Assembly (NCBI RefSeq): GCF_001522545.3
Contig: NC_031769.1
Location: 20,319,875 to 20,383,874, forward strand
DNA from: Parus major
Lineage: Eukaryota > Chordata > Aves > Passeriformes > Paridae
Direction of reading: 5' to 3'
DNA: 64,000 nucleotides
The number at the start of each line of letters is the position of its first letter. Positions within the stretch are counted from its first letter, which is position 1. The notes beneath the pieces are model-generated. The model saw only the letters and a list, made by a program, of their open reading frames with translations, had not been told where the DNA came from and searched no databases. This document shows positions 1 through 13,262 of the stretch, one piece after another. The position numbers were made by a program, and so were the translations under genes.

Positions 1-3000
1 GTGCAGAGAAATCCCAGGGACCACTTTTATCTATGAGTGGTATCAACAGATAACAATTGGGGTTTTGTTAGTGCAGAGTTTATATATTCAGTTTTGTTAA
101 AAGGATATGTTAAGAAAAACTTCAGTTTATCTTGTAATGCTGAAAAGTCTAATCTGATTTGGTAGTTAGGGTTTTCACATAGTTTCTTTTTCACAGAGGG
201 CTGCACACATATATTTACTGTTGTTTGGTTATTCAGTGTTATGCTAACTCTCAATAAATATTCACTGATTTTATGTGGATATATCAACTCTTTTGAGAAT
301 TAAAAGGCATGAGGCATATTCAGATTGAAACTTCAAGAAGTCTGAGTTGTGGATTATGTGACTCTTGATAAGTTTTAGGCTTTTTTGGTTTTAGGTGATG
401 CTTCACATGGCTTTGCATGTTGTTCAGACATCTGTTTTAACTCTCCGTGTGTAATTAGTTGAAAATTGTTTTGGTTTTCTGCTTTTTGTAATTACAGTAA
501 ATTACTTTATAACCTTGTTAAAATCCTCCTAAAAAAAAACCACTGCAAATGAAAACACAGGAAGAATGCAGAACCAGGTGTGCTTTTTTAATGATGACAA
601 ATACAGTACAGATTTCACCAGGTTAGAGGTCAGACAAGACATCTTTTCTTATTTGTGCATTTTCAGAAAATAATTTTAGGAAATAATTGAGAAGATATGT
701 TTGCAAATAAAGCAGAAGACATGAGGAACTGTGCTTCTATGGTAGTAGTATTGCCAGTAAGGCAGTAGGGGAAGGAAGTTAATTACAGAATTTTAACAGT
801 TTACAGATGTTTAAAAAATGCAACCACTAGTCAGAGTAATATTTTTCTATTGCTTATTACTAGTGGAATATGGACAGTTTTAACCTGCATGGCAAGGAAG
901 ACCTTTTCATAGCAGTATACAAGTAAATTAACTCTTTGATCGTGCTTTTCCCTGAAATACTTAAAACATATTGTTAGAAATATTGAATAAGGGGGAACTC
1001 CTTCATTGCTCAGAGCATGGGCTGGGTTCTGTTTCTAGCTCTTCTGGTGCTTAAAGCACTTTTCTTGAGGCCATCCAATTACAGCAATCTGTTAACCTCT
1101 TTGGAGAAGAAAACTGAAACCCATGTCCAAAGAGATGAATGAGATGAACCTGGGGGCAGACAGCTCACTGAATAGGTTTTTGATTAAAAAATTACCTTGT
1201 TCTTAAGTAGTGATTGGGGAATTTCTGAGAAACAGATGAGAATCTGATATAGAAAAATTCTTGCATTTCCTGCCAGAGAAGGTTGTTCATACAGGCTGCA
1301 CATGGCCTAAATAACCAGCTTTTAGAAAATCTTCTTTGCAGGAGTCTGTAATTTCAGTGCATTTTTGAGACACAGTTGCTAGTTTTCCCAACAAATGTTC
1401 CTGATGGTTACTGCATGCAGGTAGCAGCCAAGCAAAGAAGTAATTCTCATGGAAGAAAAAATCCTTATTTTCAAGCAGTAAAGGCATGATCCATATAATT
1501 TATTAATTTATTAGTTTTTCAACCTTCAGAGTGCCTTCACGTAATGCCTTAGACTTTCCAGATTAAAGGGGGTGAGAATTTAAGTGATGAAAAGCATCAG
1601 GCAGAAATTCCCCAAGTCAATTCCAAGGGAATGTTATGGTCACCCAGATGAGAGGGGGCATACTTAGTGAAGTTACTGGGCTGTTTTGGGGAGGGAGCTG
1701 GCTCAGCAGGCAGAGAGAGGTGGTGCAGCTCAGTAGGCAGATGCAATGCACAGGAGAACATCTCTCCAAACTCTTAAGCACTCACAGGTCACTTAAATGG
1801 TATTTGTATTTGCACTCCAGCATACTTTTGTATAGCTTGTAAATCCAGTTGTCCTGGGGTGGGATCTTTCCAGTGCCAAATCCTCTGACCCAGTATGGCC
1901 TTCTCTATCCCACTTTTTTCTGACTTCTGGTTGGTTAGTTCCTGTATTCTGGGCACGTGTGGCTAGTTTAAAATAGCTGCCTAGTGGGCATCACTGTGTG
2001 TGATAATAATGGATCTAGTACTCAAGACCACACATGGCCAGTGAGGTCAGAGCTCATTTGATCTGTGTCTAGCAAAGTTGCTGATTATTCCTAAATAGAG
2101 ACTGGAAAATCTGAGTCCTCCATATTTTATTGCATTATCCAAGCTGCACCATTATGTCTTTTCCTTAAAGCTGGAATTGGTTGTAAACTTTGCAAAACTA
2201 GTTTATTTCATTCTGGTGGGATTTCTTCAGATCCCATTAAGTTACAAATCAGTCATTCCCAGGAAAGAGTGAGAGCAGGTGTGGGGAAGAGTTGTTGCCT
2301 GTGTGCTGTTTCACTTGCAGACCCCTGTGGTGGTCCTGGCTGTTCAGCAGCTGCTGTTTGCTGTGCTGCTTGGTGTGACTTGTCTGCTGTGTCACTCTTC
2401 TGATTCTGAAGCATATTGGCTGGCTGGCTTGGCAGGTTTCTTTCTACTGGCTTTGTATTCCTGGATAAAATTTCTTGCAAATGTAGTGGCTCCTTCTCCT
2501 CTGTCTGGTTGATTTCCAGTAGGTGTGGGGCTATGGTGATTGTTGTTAAGATTTGAAAAGGGTTCATAGTATTTCACAGTTTGGAGTACCCCAAATTGTG
2601 TGCTACTCACTGGCGTCTGAGGCTTCCTGAGAGGCAGTTGAAATTGGTAGCTTGTGGAGTTAGAGTATTCTTCTCTGTCAAAGAAATTGTGATTGTCAGA
2701 ACAGAAAGTGTTCCCTCACAGGTAAGTAAAAGGAATATAGAAGTCCTGTTAATAGATATACCTGTAAAATATCCGTGACTTTTTCTTCAGTTCTTTTCTG
2801 CTGTGTGAAAGAAAGACCTTCAGGGTTGTGTTTCAGTTGTCTATTTTTGCTCTGTCCATCTGAATCTTTCTTGTATCCTGTTAATTAAATGTAAACCTCC
2901 TTGCAGTCATTTCAGTGGGTTACAATCTACTCTGCTGGTGTCTTTGTGTACTGTTTGTGTTCCCAGTGTGACTGCAAGGAGGCAACATTTCTGAGTCATT

Positions 3001-6000
3001 TGTGGGCTTGTTTGCTTATCACGCTAGCTGGTCCACCCACTGAATTTTTGAGTATAGTGTTGACAGTGGTGTCAAAGGCTAGATCTTCTACCCTGGAATG
3101 TTAGAAAAGGGTAGAAGGTATATCCAGTAATCTCTTACACTTCTAAAAGTAAAATAGAAAGATTGTTCACTGATGCAAGGCGTCCTTTATGCTGCTCCAG
3201 CTTGCACCTAGCAATCCCCATGGTATGTAAAACAGAGCATGCCTTGCTTTTGTCTGTTCTTGAGAGGAAAGTGTGATACCCAGCATGCCAGAAAGCATTG
3301 GAGCTGGCTTTAATGAGTACGAATAACAGTAAAGATACAACAACATACGGCTCAGCAGTCCTGTGCAGCTGAAACTCATAGCACTGCTTCTGTTGTCTGT
3401 GCTGCCTTGGCTGGGAAGTCACTTCTTCCCTTTCAGTACAGACCTGTAGTTAAGCAATGACTCATCCCTTTCTTGCACTGACATTGACCTCAGCAGTTGC
3501 TCCTTTTCTGTGTCAGAGCAGATGAGAGGAGAATCAAGCCTGCAATCCCAAAAAGAAGAAGTGCTTAAATTTGATCTCATGAATAAGTACTGAATCCTAA
3601 TTTCATACTATTTCTGGTCTTTGGATGGAGAGAGCAATATATTAGGAATTAAATAATAGTTTTGAAGCAGGATTGAAAATGCAGCTTCTGCAGTTGCTCC
3701 ATTATGACCTTAACTGTGTAACTGTGCCCAGTGATGGGACCCCAGCAAGGAGACCATGCTGACTTTGTTCATTTTTTCATGTTGGCTGCCTCTGCCATCC
3801 AGCATTCTGGGGTTTTTTTGCTTTCTTCTAAAATAGGCAAGTAGGATAAGTTCTTACTAAAAGATTATGTGCACTGAATGGTGACAAACTTTTCTGTTGA
3901 GTTACTGTAATGCTGCCCTGTTACATGACTCAACAGTTGCATTTTAGGTGACACTAGTGCTTTTGCCCTAAAGCTTCTTGTTAGGTATTAAGACTCTATT
4001 ACAAGTCTTCTGACATCACTTTTGAGATGCTCGGGTCCAGCAATGTTAGCATGATTTGGTCAGATATTAATGTCTTTCCTCTCAGAGAAGGCAGATATTA
4101 TTTAGGCAGTGTCATTTCAGTTGTGTTCAAAACTCAGACGTGCAGTGTTAGTGCCTGGTGTTTGACACTTTGGAAGAAGGTGTTTTTATGTCAGTAATTC
4201 TGAGTAGGGAGAAGTAAGATCCTTGAGAAACAGCTTTCAAATTGTGGGGTAGACTTTGTACTGTCCAAAAGTTAATACATTCAAAATTAGAAATTATGTG
4301 TTAGTTATACATCCTGTGTCTGTTTTTAAGATACTGATAATAATTACTGTCTGAACTCCCTTTGGACTAATAGCAATGCTGTTCACAAGCAAGAGGATTA
4401 AAACTTAATGGCTTAACTAGAAAAAAAAAATTAATTTAGGTTAGATTGTAATGGTGAAGCATTTTTTTAAAAAGGCTGAAAAAGAAAGATCAAAACTTTC
4501 TCAGCTGCCCCCTCCACTCAAACACTTTCTGTCTCTAAGAGGAAGTTGCTGTAGGGGCCCTGTAAGAAATTACTCATTGCCCAATGATAAAAGCTGAGCT
4601 ATTGTTTTTTGGGTGTTTTGTGTCTGTTTTTTAGCAGGTCTTCTTGATCAAGCTGTGTGTATCTAAACTTACATTCAGGAGAGAGTAAAAAACAGCATGT
4701 TTTTATGGTAATGATATGTCCCATGTTTTCTTTACATTTGTGGTTTTCCAAGTATGTTCCAGACGATACCTTAACTACCTCCAACTGTCTCCAGTTTGCC
4801 AGGGACAAAGACCAGATGGACTGAGACATTTGCCAAAAATTGCAGCCCAGTGGTTGGAAAGGACATGAAACAAAACTAGATCATGAGGTTAAAATATTTA
4901 ATAATGGTAGGTAACACGGGTAAAGCTGTGTGCAGTGAAGGATCAGGGATGTGTCATTCCAGCATCCCAAATCAAAGGACTTTGCAGGCATCCCCGTGTC
5001 TCTCTCTACAGCAGCTCCGGTAGAGCCGTCTGATTTGAGCTCAGTTTTGCAAAGTTCCATTCCCTCCTGAGCAGTGTTCCAGTAAGTGGGTCCTGAGGAA
5101 AGCTGTGCATTGATCTGACAGGGATGTTGAAAGATCATTACTGCTGAGCAAGGCAGGGCCCTGTAAACCTGTCACGTTAACGCAGCAGTGCCTGTAACAA
5201 GCTGTGTTCATACGCTCTGGTAGAAAGGGAAAAGCACTTCCTCCTCCAGATGTGAGGTGAGGTGTTCAGTAAACCTGTCCTTGTGCTCTCTGCTTTATGG
5301 AGTATAAGAGTTTAGACATTGTTTTCTGGTTTATATTTATTTGTGTGCCATTTGAACTGCAGGCTGTAGTAGTCAGAGATCAATAAGCCTAAGATATGTA
5401 TAGCGGGGAGGAAGAAAAATTAAAGTGATCTGCTAGGAAAGGATCAGATCTGATCGAGGATGCCTGGCTGAGGGGAGTCATTTCTACCTCTCACACCAAG
5501 GATAAGTGAACAGCATATTGAGCATCCCCTGAAAGCCACTGCAGAAGCAACTCCATGCTGGGGGCCTGTCCCTCATGAGAGGAGAACATCTGTAACTGAT
5601 ACAGATGTGTAGATGGTCTCAGTATTAGCTGCCTTGCTCTTCTCACAGAGTAATTTAGCCTGTAAAAGAGACCCACAAACTTGTTGTTAATAAGCTGCTT
5701 CTGGTGTAGAAATATGCAGGGGTGTTTTTTTAAAAAATTTTGTGTGTTTGTTTCAGTTTTTTTATGAGAAAAAAAACCCAAGTGGAACAGCAGGTATGAA
5801 GAGCTTCAGTTTTAAAGTCTCACACCAAGTCATCCTTGCCAGAATTTATCTATAAACAAACAGGATGATTTGTGAGGTGGGACTTGATCTGAGATTTTAG
5901 ATAAGAGAGATGACATAGAGAAATGCTTCATAAGAGATAACTTAAAGTATGTTCATAGCTTAAAAAAAGGTAATGAAGTTGGTGGTAACCTTCTCAGACC

Positions 6001-7794
6001 ATATTTCAGCTTGTTAGTTTTGCTTAATATACATGTGGCACAGTGTGAGTTTCTTTAAACTGTAAAGTTTAAAGTGTAGTTCTGTGTTTCCAAAGGCCAG
6101 TGTAAGGAGGATGGGCAGCAGCAGAAGTTTGAGTGGATGCTGTGGTGATAGGAATGCCTGACAGTGCTGGATAAAACATTTTTTATTTTCCAGCTGACTG
6201 GCATCTAGAACTAAACACTTGATCCCACATCTTTTAAATTAGTTGGTGGAACAACATCATTGCCAGATTGAGCAGGTAAAATGGCATTGATGTCCCTAAG
6301 GAAACTTCTCTGAGAAAAAATTTAATTATTCAGCTTAACTCCTCATTTTTAGATAGAGAATTATCAATTAGGCTTAGAGGGTTTAAGCATAGAATCCAAA
6401 GGAGAAATTAACCCTGTTCAATGCAAGGGACTGGAGTTTTACCAATAGCTTGAATTAAAGTTGTCAGTTCCTTGCTGCCAGTCTGCTGGGATGAAAGTAT
6501 GCCTTGAGTGCAGAGAAATCGTGGCACTCCTCATTTCCCCCACTCCATCATAAGCCAGGAAGTCTTAGCCCTCTTGTTTAGCCACTTGCTTGGGGTTTTA
6601 TGTGTATCTTTGAACAAAGGAATTGTGCATACAATTTTATACATAAATCCTGACTGAAACAGCTTTTGGATTTCTTAGGTTTAGCCCACTGTGGACAGCA
6701 CAGCTGAGCCATTGAGAGCGCTGAATGACTGTTCTCAGCCAGTAGGTCACTCTTCCTTCCATCTCAGTAAAAAATTGTGAAACCTGGGGATTTTGTCCAA
6801 CACAGAAAATAATTAGAAGCTTCAAGCCAATCAACAGGACTCAGATTCCTTTCTCAGGAGCAGCAGGAGTGTGAATATATTAACCCATGGTGTTCTGCTG
6901 GAATCCTAGCATCTTACCTACCCTGATGATGTAAAAGCAGCCCTGTGTTGGATTCAGTCCCCGCTCAGTTAAAAAAAAAGGGATGGAGGCGAGAGATAAA
7001 AGAAATATTTGAGCACTTGAAAACAAGTATTGATTTGTAGCCCTGCAGACACTTGATATAATGTCAGTTATTATGAAAGTACATGGGTTTGGTATGAAAG
7101 TCTCTCAAAAAATATATTGGATCATTTATACAGAGATAAAGAGATAAATATTGTTTTAAAACTAGAGCTTGGGAGCATCTATTTTTTACATATTGTTGCA
7201 ATGAAATGTGAAACACTTGTTCCCAGGTTTTTAGCTGGTCATCTGCATGAATTGCAGTGCTGCTGTAAATATTTCTCAACATGGACAGGTAGATGCTCTT
7301 GGAAAAACCGGAACAAATTCTTAAGTTGCCAATATTGTCACAAAGTCTCCCTGCAGAGTGAAGTTGTTTGACAAAGTGTTTCCCTGGTGATTTGGCTGCA
7401 GATGAAAATGTCTTCCGCAATAAAATTCTGTGCTCAGGTCTCAGTTCTCTATGCTCATCAATCAGCAAATGACATATCAAGGATTTTTTTGCTGGATTAG
7501 TTAATATGGTGGGGAAAATATGTGAGGCATCAATAGTCCTATTTTTATACATGGAGTTTTGTTATTCTTAAACACACATTGTTTTTAAAAATATATATTT
7601 TGTTGTCTTGAGCTTCCTTTAATAATCAGTAGTGCTACAATAGAATTCATATAAAACTAAATTTTATGTACTTAGATTTTCTTGCCTGGAGATAATGCCT
7701 ACTCTCTGATAATCACTGTCAGTCATAGGAAGGAGAGAGCTGGGGGAAGGGTGGAGAGATGTACATTTAGTGACAGCATTTCTACCCTCAGTGC

Positions 7795-8200
7795 ACTGTC
7801 CTTTGTGGGTTAATATATTAATGTTTTGCCAATAAATGGCATTTTGTCAAATTTTTATGGCCCTGTGTGTTGTAAACACAGTTTTTCTGGGGATAATCAT
7901 GATCCTCATCTGCTGATACTTTCATAAGGTATCATTAATGGCTTTAGAAAGTTCAATTACGTGGCTGCAAAGAAATAAATTGCCTTATAGTTTAATTACC
8001 CCTAATATAACAGCAGCAAATATCTCCTGGGAAGCTGCCTCCTGTGTTACTAGATGACTGTCAATGATGAAGTTGCTTTCCTTAAAGGGTGCTCTGTTAA
8101 GGGAGATTGTTTCACAGTGTTTTATGCTACATCTGTTTTATGCTGCCACTACTAAATTTTATAAAGGAATTTAAAATATGACAGATGTCAGTAATAACTT
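7795..8200. promoter_or_regulatory. AT-rich block with homeodomain cores, possible enhancer
   Basis: This 400-bp block of the RSU1 intron carries several TAAT/ATTA cores: a perfect 12-bp palindrome TTAATATATTAA at 7810-7821, CATTAATG near 7933, CAATTA at 7954-7959 and TTTAATTACC at 7991-8000. It contains no recognisable repeat and no open frame of note. Dense homeodomain cores in unique sequence are typical of developmental enhancers. Conservation cannot be seen from one sequence, so the call is a weak inference. Confidence 0.25.
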
Positions 8201-8460
8201 TTATTTCATGCCTGCTATTTAAAGAAAAAAAAACAGAACTTAGTGCAATTCCTATAAAGATTTATAAGAAATGTTTCATAGGAAATCCTTTTAAAATACT
8301 TTTAAAATATTTTTGGAATGATTATATGGGATCCAGGAAAATGTCTTAAAACACATTTTAGCAGATCCCCTCCGTGCAGTGTGTGCCCATCTGCTGTGAA
8401 AATATATTAAGAAGGGACCTTCATTTTTCTACTTAAGTGTCTCAGAACAGAGTTACTCCT

Positions 8461-8810
8461 CTTCATATCCAACCACCAGAGAGGTAAAAAAATAAAAAAG
8501 CACAGATGGAAAGATGAGTATCCTATGTAAAAAAAAGAAGCAATAAAAGGATGAGAAACAAGAAGAGGAAAGAAGAAAGCATAAAAGTGGTACAGGAGGA
8601 AGACTAGTAAGAAGATGCAGGCTGATGAGCTGGAAACAGTAAAGAAATGGGAAAAGCTAAAATCCTGAACAGGGAATATATATGAGAAGGATTGGCTGAT
8701 TAGACAAAGGTAAGAGATAGAAGGAAGTGAAATAGCAGAAACATTGAGCAGTTAGTAAAAGCAGAAATCAAGGACACAAATAATCAAAGGATAGGATATA
8801 AGACAATATT
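8461..8810 (+). repeat. Purine-rich (A/G) tract
   Basis: For roughly 350 bases the + strand is strongly enriched in A and G, with many AAG, GAA and GGA steps and few pyrimidine runs longer than three. It is a low-complexity compositional tract and not a tandem repeat with a fixed unit. It lies in the RSU1 intron, so the transcript would carry the purine strand. I see no coding or structural explanation. Confidence 0.5.
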
Positions 8811-11800
8811 TTCTGCCTTTTCTTCCCATCACCAATCAGTAGATGGGAGAGAGGCATGCCAGGCAAATGTCAAAAGCACAACCACCTTGTATTTTGTTGC
8901 TTCTTCTCTTCTTAGGACTCTGGCTTTTCTTTTTATGATTTTTTAGTTTGGGTCAACTGCACTTCCTTTAATATCACTAAATTGCCAAACTCAGTGACTG
9001 CTTTGAATTACTTAAATCATATGATTTTAGGATCATAGCTTGAACTAAGGGGCTTTGAAATTATTCTGAGCCATTGTGAATCATCTCTTCCTCTTGCTTC
9101 TAGAAAAGTGCAGATTTCAGTACATCCCCTCCCTTGTTTTAATCCAGCAACTAACAAATGCTCTGACTTGATAACTGAAGTGTGTAAGGGTGTGCAGCCT
9201 TCAGTAAATACAGTGGTGATGCATAATCTCAAGCATCTCCCTGTCCCTGGGGTGGTGAGGTGGCTCCAGAAGAGCTCCCAGGGTTCAGAACTGACCAAGG
9301 TTCCTGACTGTGCAGGGATGCAAACCCCATGGCTGTGCTGTGGCCCACCCTTTTCTTTGCTGGCTAACAAAGGTTAGGTAGAGCACTGAATAAAAGAGCA
9401 AGGCTTTTTGAGTGATAAAGCCCTGGCACTTTTTTTCTCTCCAGAACAGAGTGGACAAGGGAGTGTGCCCTGCCCTTTCCTTTGGGCAATTTCTTCACAG
9501 CAGGGGTGCACACTTGTTAACACTTTACAGGGTAATAGGTAGGTTGTTAACTAATGGTTGTTTTCAGCCTCTAAGTTGTAGGCCATAACAGCAAGAATAC
9601 ATTCTATTTCAAAGGGGATTATTTTAAAGGAAAAAAAAAAGGATTTTTTCTGAATTTAGGAGGTGGGAGTTAGGTAGCACTTAATGTATTGAATGCAGTG
9701 AGGGAAAATTTGAGCATAAGGTACGGAGACATGTAGGTTGGATTTGGATGAACACATTTGTGTGTGGAAAATTATATACTGTCTCAACAAAAATTACTTT
9801 TTCATTCTGAAAGAAAATGTTTTCTTCCATGTACTGGGAGAAGTTACAGTTCTCCCATTGTAGCATGTGTAGTTTTTTCCCCCCATACACATAAACAGAA
9901 GTACTATTAAACTAATTTTTGCAAAAATAATATAATTCCTTCAAGGAAGTTTCTTTCTTTATTTCTTCAAAATGTTTTTATTTCCTGTGTTGATTATTTT
10001 ATCTTAAAGCGGTGAACTCCTGGCCGTTCTTAATTGTTCCGACAGGAATAAAAAGTACACCACAGATACATCCCCCTCTTCCTAAAAATAATTTCCAAAT
10101 TAGAAAAAAAATGTTCAGAAAGGCTCTGAGAATATCTGGTTGAAAGTTGCCAGTACTGAAATAATGTCTTAAAAGTATAGTAAAAGAATAAGAACAGAAT
10201 CAAGTTAAATGAAATCATCTTGATTCTCCCAGGCCATAATTAACATAAGTACAGAGTAAGTGTAAAGTGAGGAATAATAACATATAATCATATCCCATTT
10301 AAACAAAATAGCAGATAGGGAAGAAAGATGTATCCTGAAAAAAAAAAAAAAAGCAGGTCAAAGTAAAGGCTTGCTCTTTTGTCCTTGCCACCCTGATTTT
10401 ATCTTGGCTATCTACAGGTGATCTTCAATGCCTTTACTTGGCAGGGATAGTTTTTAAAAGGAAAAGCTCTCACAAGAACCAGGTTTTTCAAGAGAAGGTC
10501 TGTACTGTACCTCCAGTGATAGACATGTTTGGGTTTGCTTTTGGTTCTTTTGTCTAGCCTGGAGTGGGACCTCATTTGGGACAGTTGTGATGGTTTGTGA
10601 CATGGAGCAGTGGAACTGTGTCAGAGATGTGGGGACATCAGCAGGGAGTAAAACTCTGGTTTTAGAAACATTGTACAGGGAAAAGAGGAGATTGTTCAAA
10701 CATCTGAGATGAATGAGTGCAGACTGAGCCCCGAGCTGGCTCGTGCTGTTTGCAGGATGCTGGGCGTTGCTATAGAGACCAAGAAAGGGGGAACAGAGGA
10801 GTTTTGAACAGAATATCAGCTGGGGCTTTAGTAATGCTAGCTTAGCATGTGATGTCTGCCAAAGAACCCTGCTGGGGAGCCAGGAACTAATGTGGTATCA
10901 GAGCAGAAGAGCATCGAGGTCACCTGGCGTCTGCTAAGAACAGCTGAAGTCACGTCTTGGACATGTGAGGGTGTGGCGGAAATAAACTCAACTTGCATTC
11001 ACATATGCAGGTTACTTCCAAGTTACCTATAGGCACATTTCCTGACAGGGTAATTGCTTCTGGTTCCTCTACCATTCCTGAAAATATTTGGTTTGCTGCT
11101 AACAGTGGCTGCTGTGGATGTAATTGCCAAATCCTTAGTGTCTTGAGATTAGCACCCACACATCCCAGGGGCTACATAGGCTCACCTGCTCTGGCTGCTT
11201 ACTTCTTATGGCAAATTAAAAAAAAAACAAACTAGATTGACCTTTTACTTGTGCTTTGGCAGTCTTTTGTGCTCTCTAGTTTTTTCTGTTGATTCGGAGA
11301 AAATATGGAATTGACATTGTGGTTGGTTTGTGTCAGTGGAACAGGTTCAGGAAGGTATGCTACTTGCACAGCTGTCGTTGCTAGGGTCCTGCATCTGAGC
11401 TCTTGGACTCTTGCTTTAATACTAATTACTGTCTTCTACTAAATGTATGAAGCCCATCAAGCAGGTACAGTACTAAAGACATTGAGTAAATTAATCATGT
11501 GCAGGAAGGAGAGTCAGGACAGAGTTTGTCTCTACAGCATGGAATCAGAATCTGGACAAGATGAAGAACTGTTCAAGATCAAGATATATGACTGCTCTGA
11601 TACAAAGTAAATAGCATTTTCAAAATTAATGTCCTTGGCGTTGGCTGTGCTAATACTTCCCTTTTGCAACATTTATTTTTTCATTAATGGAGCTAATGTG
11701 ACTGAGAGATGGATGTGAAGAAGTGCCAAGCACCACGTATGTTTAAACAGGGAACGGTCTGCTGCAGTATGTGCTCGTGCTGACTGTGCTTGTTCTTGAG

Positions 11801-12208
11801 CTAAAGGTACTGAAAGTCGTAGAAAAAGGAGAACAGCATCTGGTGGGTATGCTCCTTGTATCAGTCAAGGAGCCCCTATACCATAAGGGCTTCATGAATT
11901 AACATGGTCTGCATGCTCATCTATTCCTTCATTCCTTCCATGCTCCCTTTCTTCACTGAAATTAGAGTTGCCTGCATGTTCCCTGCAATATACCAGCTTT
12001 GTCTTCTGTTGCCAAGGTCAGGTGCTTTTCTAGACCTGAAGCTTGGTGTGTCTCTTATCCCTCTTTGACCTCATAGCTCTTCCTTCTGCCCTTCCATCTC
12101 TCTCCTAGCTTGGTCTTTCTTCCTCTCCCTGAGGCAATTTCTTTTCTGGGTGTCAGTGTTCCTAAACTGTACTGCAAGTCCTTTAAGGAAAGGGAGAAAA
12201 TGGGGGTT

Positions 12209-12243
12209 CTTCTTTGCCAGACTCATCAACTCTGGCAAAGAAG
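12209..12243. repeat. Perfect 13-bp inverted repeat, 9-nt loop
   Basis: The arms CTTCTTTGCCAGA (12209-12221) and TCTGGCAAAGAAG (12231-12243) are exact reverse complements around the loop CTCATCAAC. One further G-T wobble is possible outside the arms. The stem is too short for a typical pre-miRNA. It may be a chance hairpin or the remnant of a small inverted-repeat element. Confidence 0.7.
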
Positions 12244-13127
12244 GTGGCAGCCATTCCATGGCTCTTTGGTCTATAGGCCATTACCCCCAGACATGGATGG
12301 CTGAAACAGCTGCATATGCTAACCACTGCAAGAGGTCACAAATCCTGTGCATAAATACACCTTTTCCCTCTCTTTTTGTTGCTTTCATCTAAATTAATAT
12401 AATGTTTTCCATTGCCTAGAACATTCCATGAAATGTTGGAATTTATCAAATGATCAGCATCCTGAAATTATCTTGTAATAGACAAAAGTAGGGAGAAATG
12501 CCGCTTGTCCAACAGTCATAATATCCAGGGATAAAAACTACCTTACTGTATAAATAGGTCAATAGTCCTTAAGGACAGGGTTTTTTCTGGGCCAAATCAG
12601 TTTCCTTACAAAGCTGTTCTACAGACTTGTCTTACAAGTCTTTGGCAAGAAATCGGGCTGCCCCTTATTCTGTGCGTCCCATTGTTCTCATTCCTCACCA
12701 CTCCTTATGTCAGCATTGCATGGGCTTGTGGGCTTTGAGAGTGAAATTTTCTCCACGCATGCACATCCCACTGTGCAGTTACACCTTCTGATTCCCATCA
12801 TCTGATTTATGAGGGGAGTTTTGAGTTTAAAAATGGATTGATCTGTTTTCTTCCCTTTTCCTATTTTCCTCTGCCTAGGGTTTCCCATGCCTTCATCATG
12901 TTAAATCTGGTAATTAAAGAGCTGCACAGACACATTAACTTGCTGACCTGACAGAGAGCATGCACTCCAAAACAGAAACATTTTCTGGAACAGGGTAAAC
13001 TTCAGTCCAGGAAAGGGGTCTGAGCAAACTGTACCATGAGTATCAGAGTAGGAAAAGAAGTGACATTCATATACCTTTGTCTTTGGTTACTGAGGTTTAG
13101 TTATGTTTATTTTGAATTTGAAGTGTG

Positions 13128-13262
13128 GTTTTATATTTGTGACTTTTGTTCTGCTTTGGTTGGGTTTGTTTTGGGGTTTTTTCAGTTTTATTTTTTTGTG
13201 TGGTTTTTTGTGGGTTTTTTTTTACTTTGTTGTTAGTTTTTGGGGTTTTTGGTTTTTTTTTA
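13128..13262 (+). repeat. GT-rich low-complexity tract
   Basis: This stretch is almost all T and G on the + strand, in repeated runs of GGGTTTT and GGTTTTTTT type without a fixed unit. It gives long hydrophobic Phe/Gly/Leu-rich open frames that are compositional artefacts. The C/A-rich tract at 52706-52884 is the same type of sequence in the opposite orientation. Confidence 0.75.

Noticed and set aside
2279..2512. Hydrophobic 77-codon frame resembling membrane segments
   Set aside because: It follows from a TG-rich stretch (CTG, TTG, GTG codons) and has a competing frame on the other strand; no homologue recognised.
7064..7552. 162-codon - strand frame in AT-rich intron
   Set aside because: Longest AT-rich frame apart from real exons, but no recognisable motif, no splice context and no domain; chance is the simplest reading.
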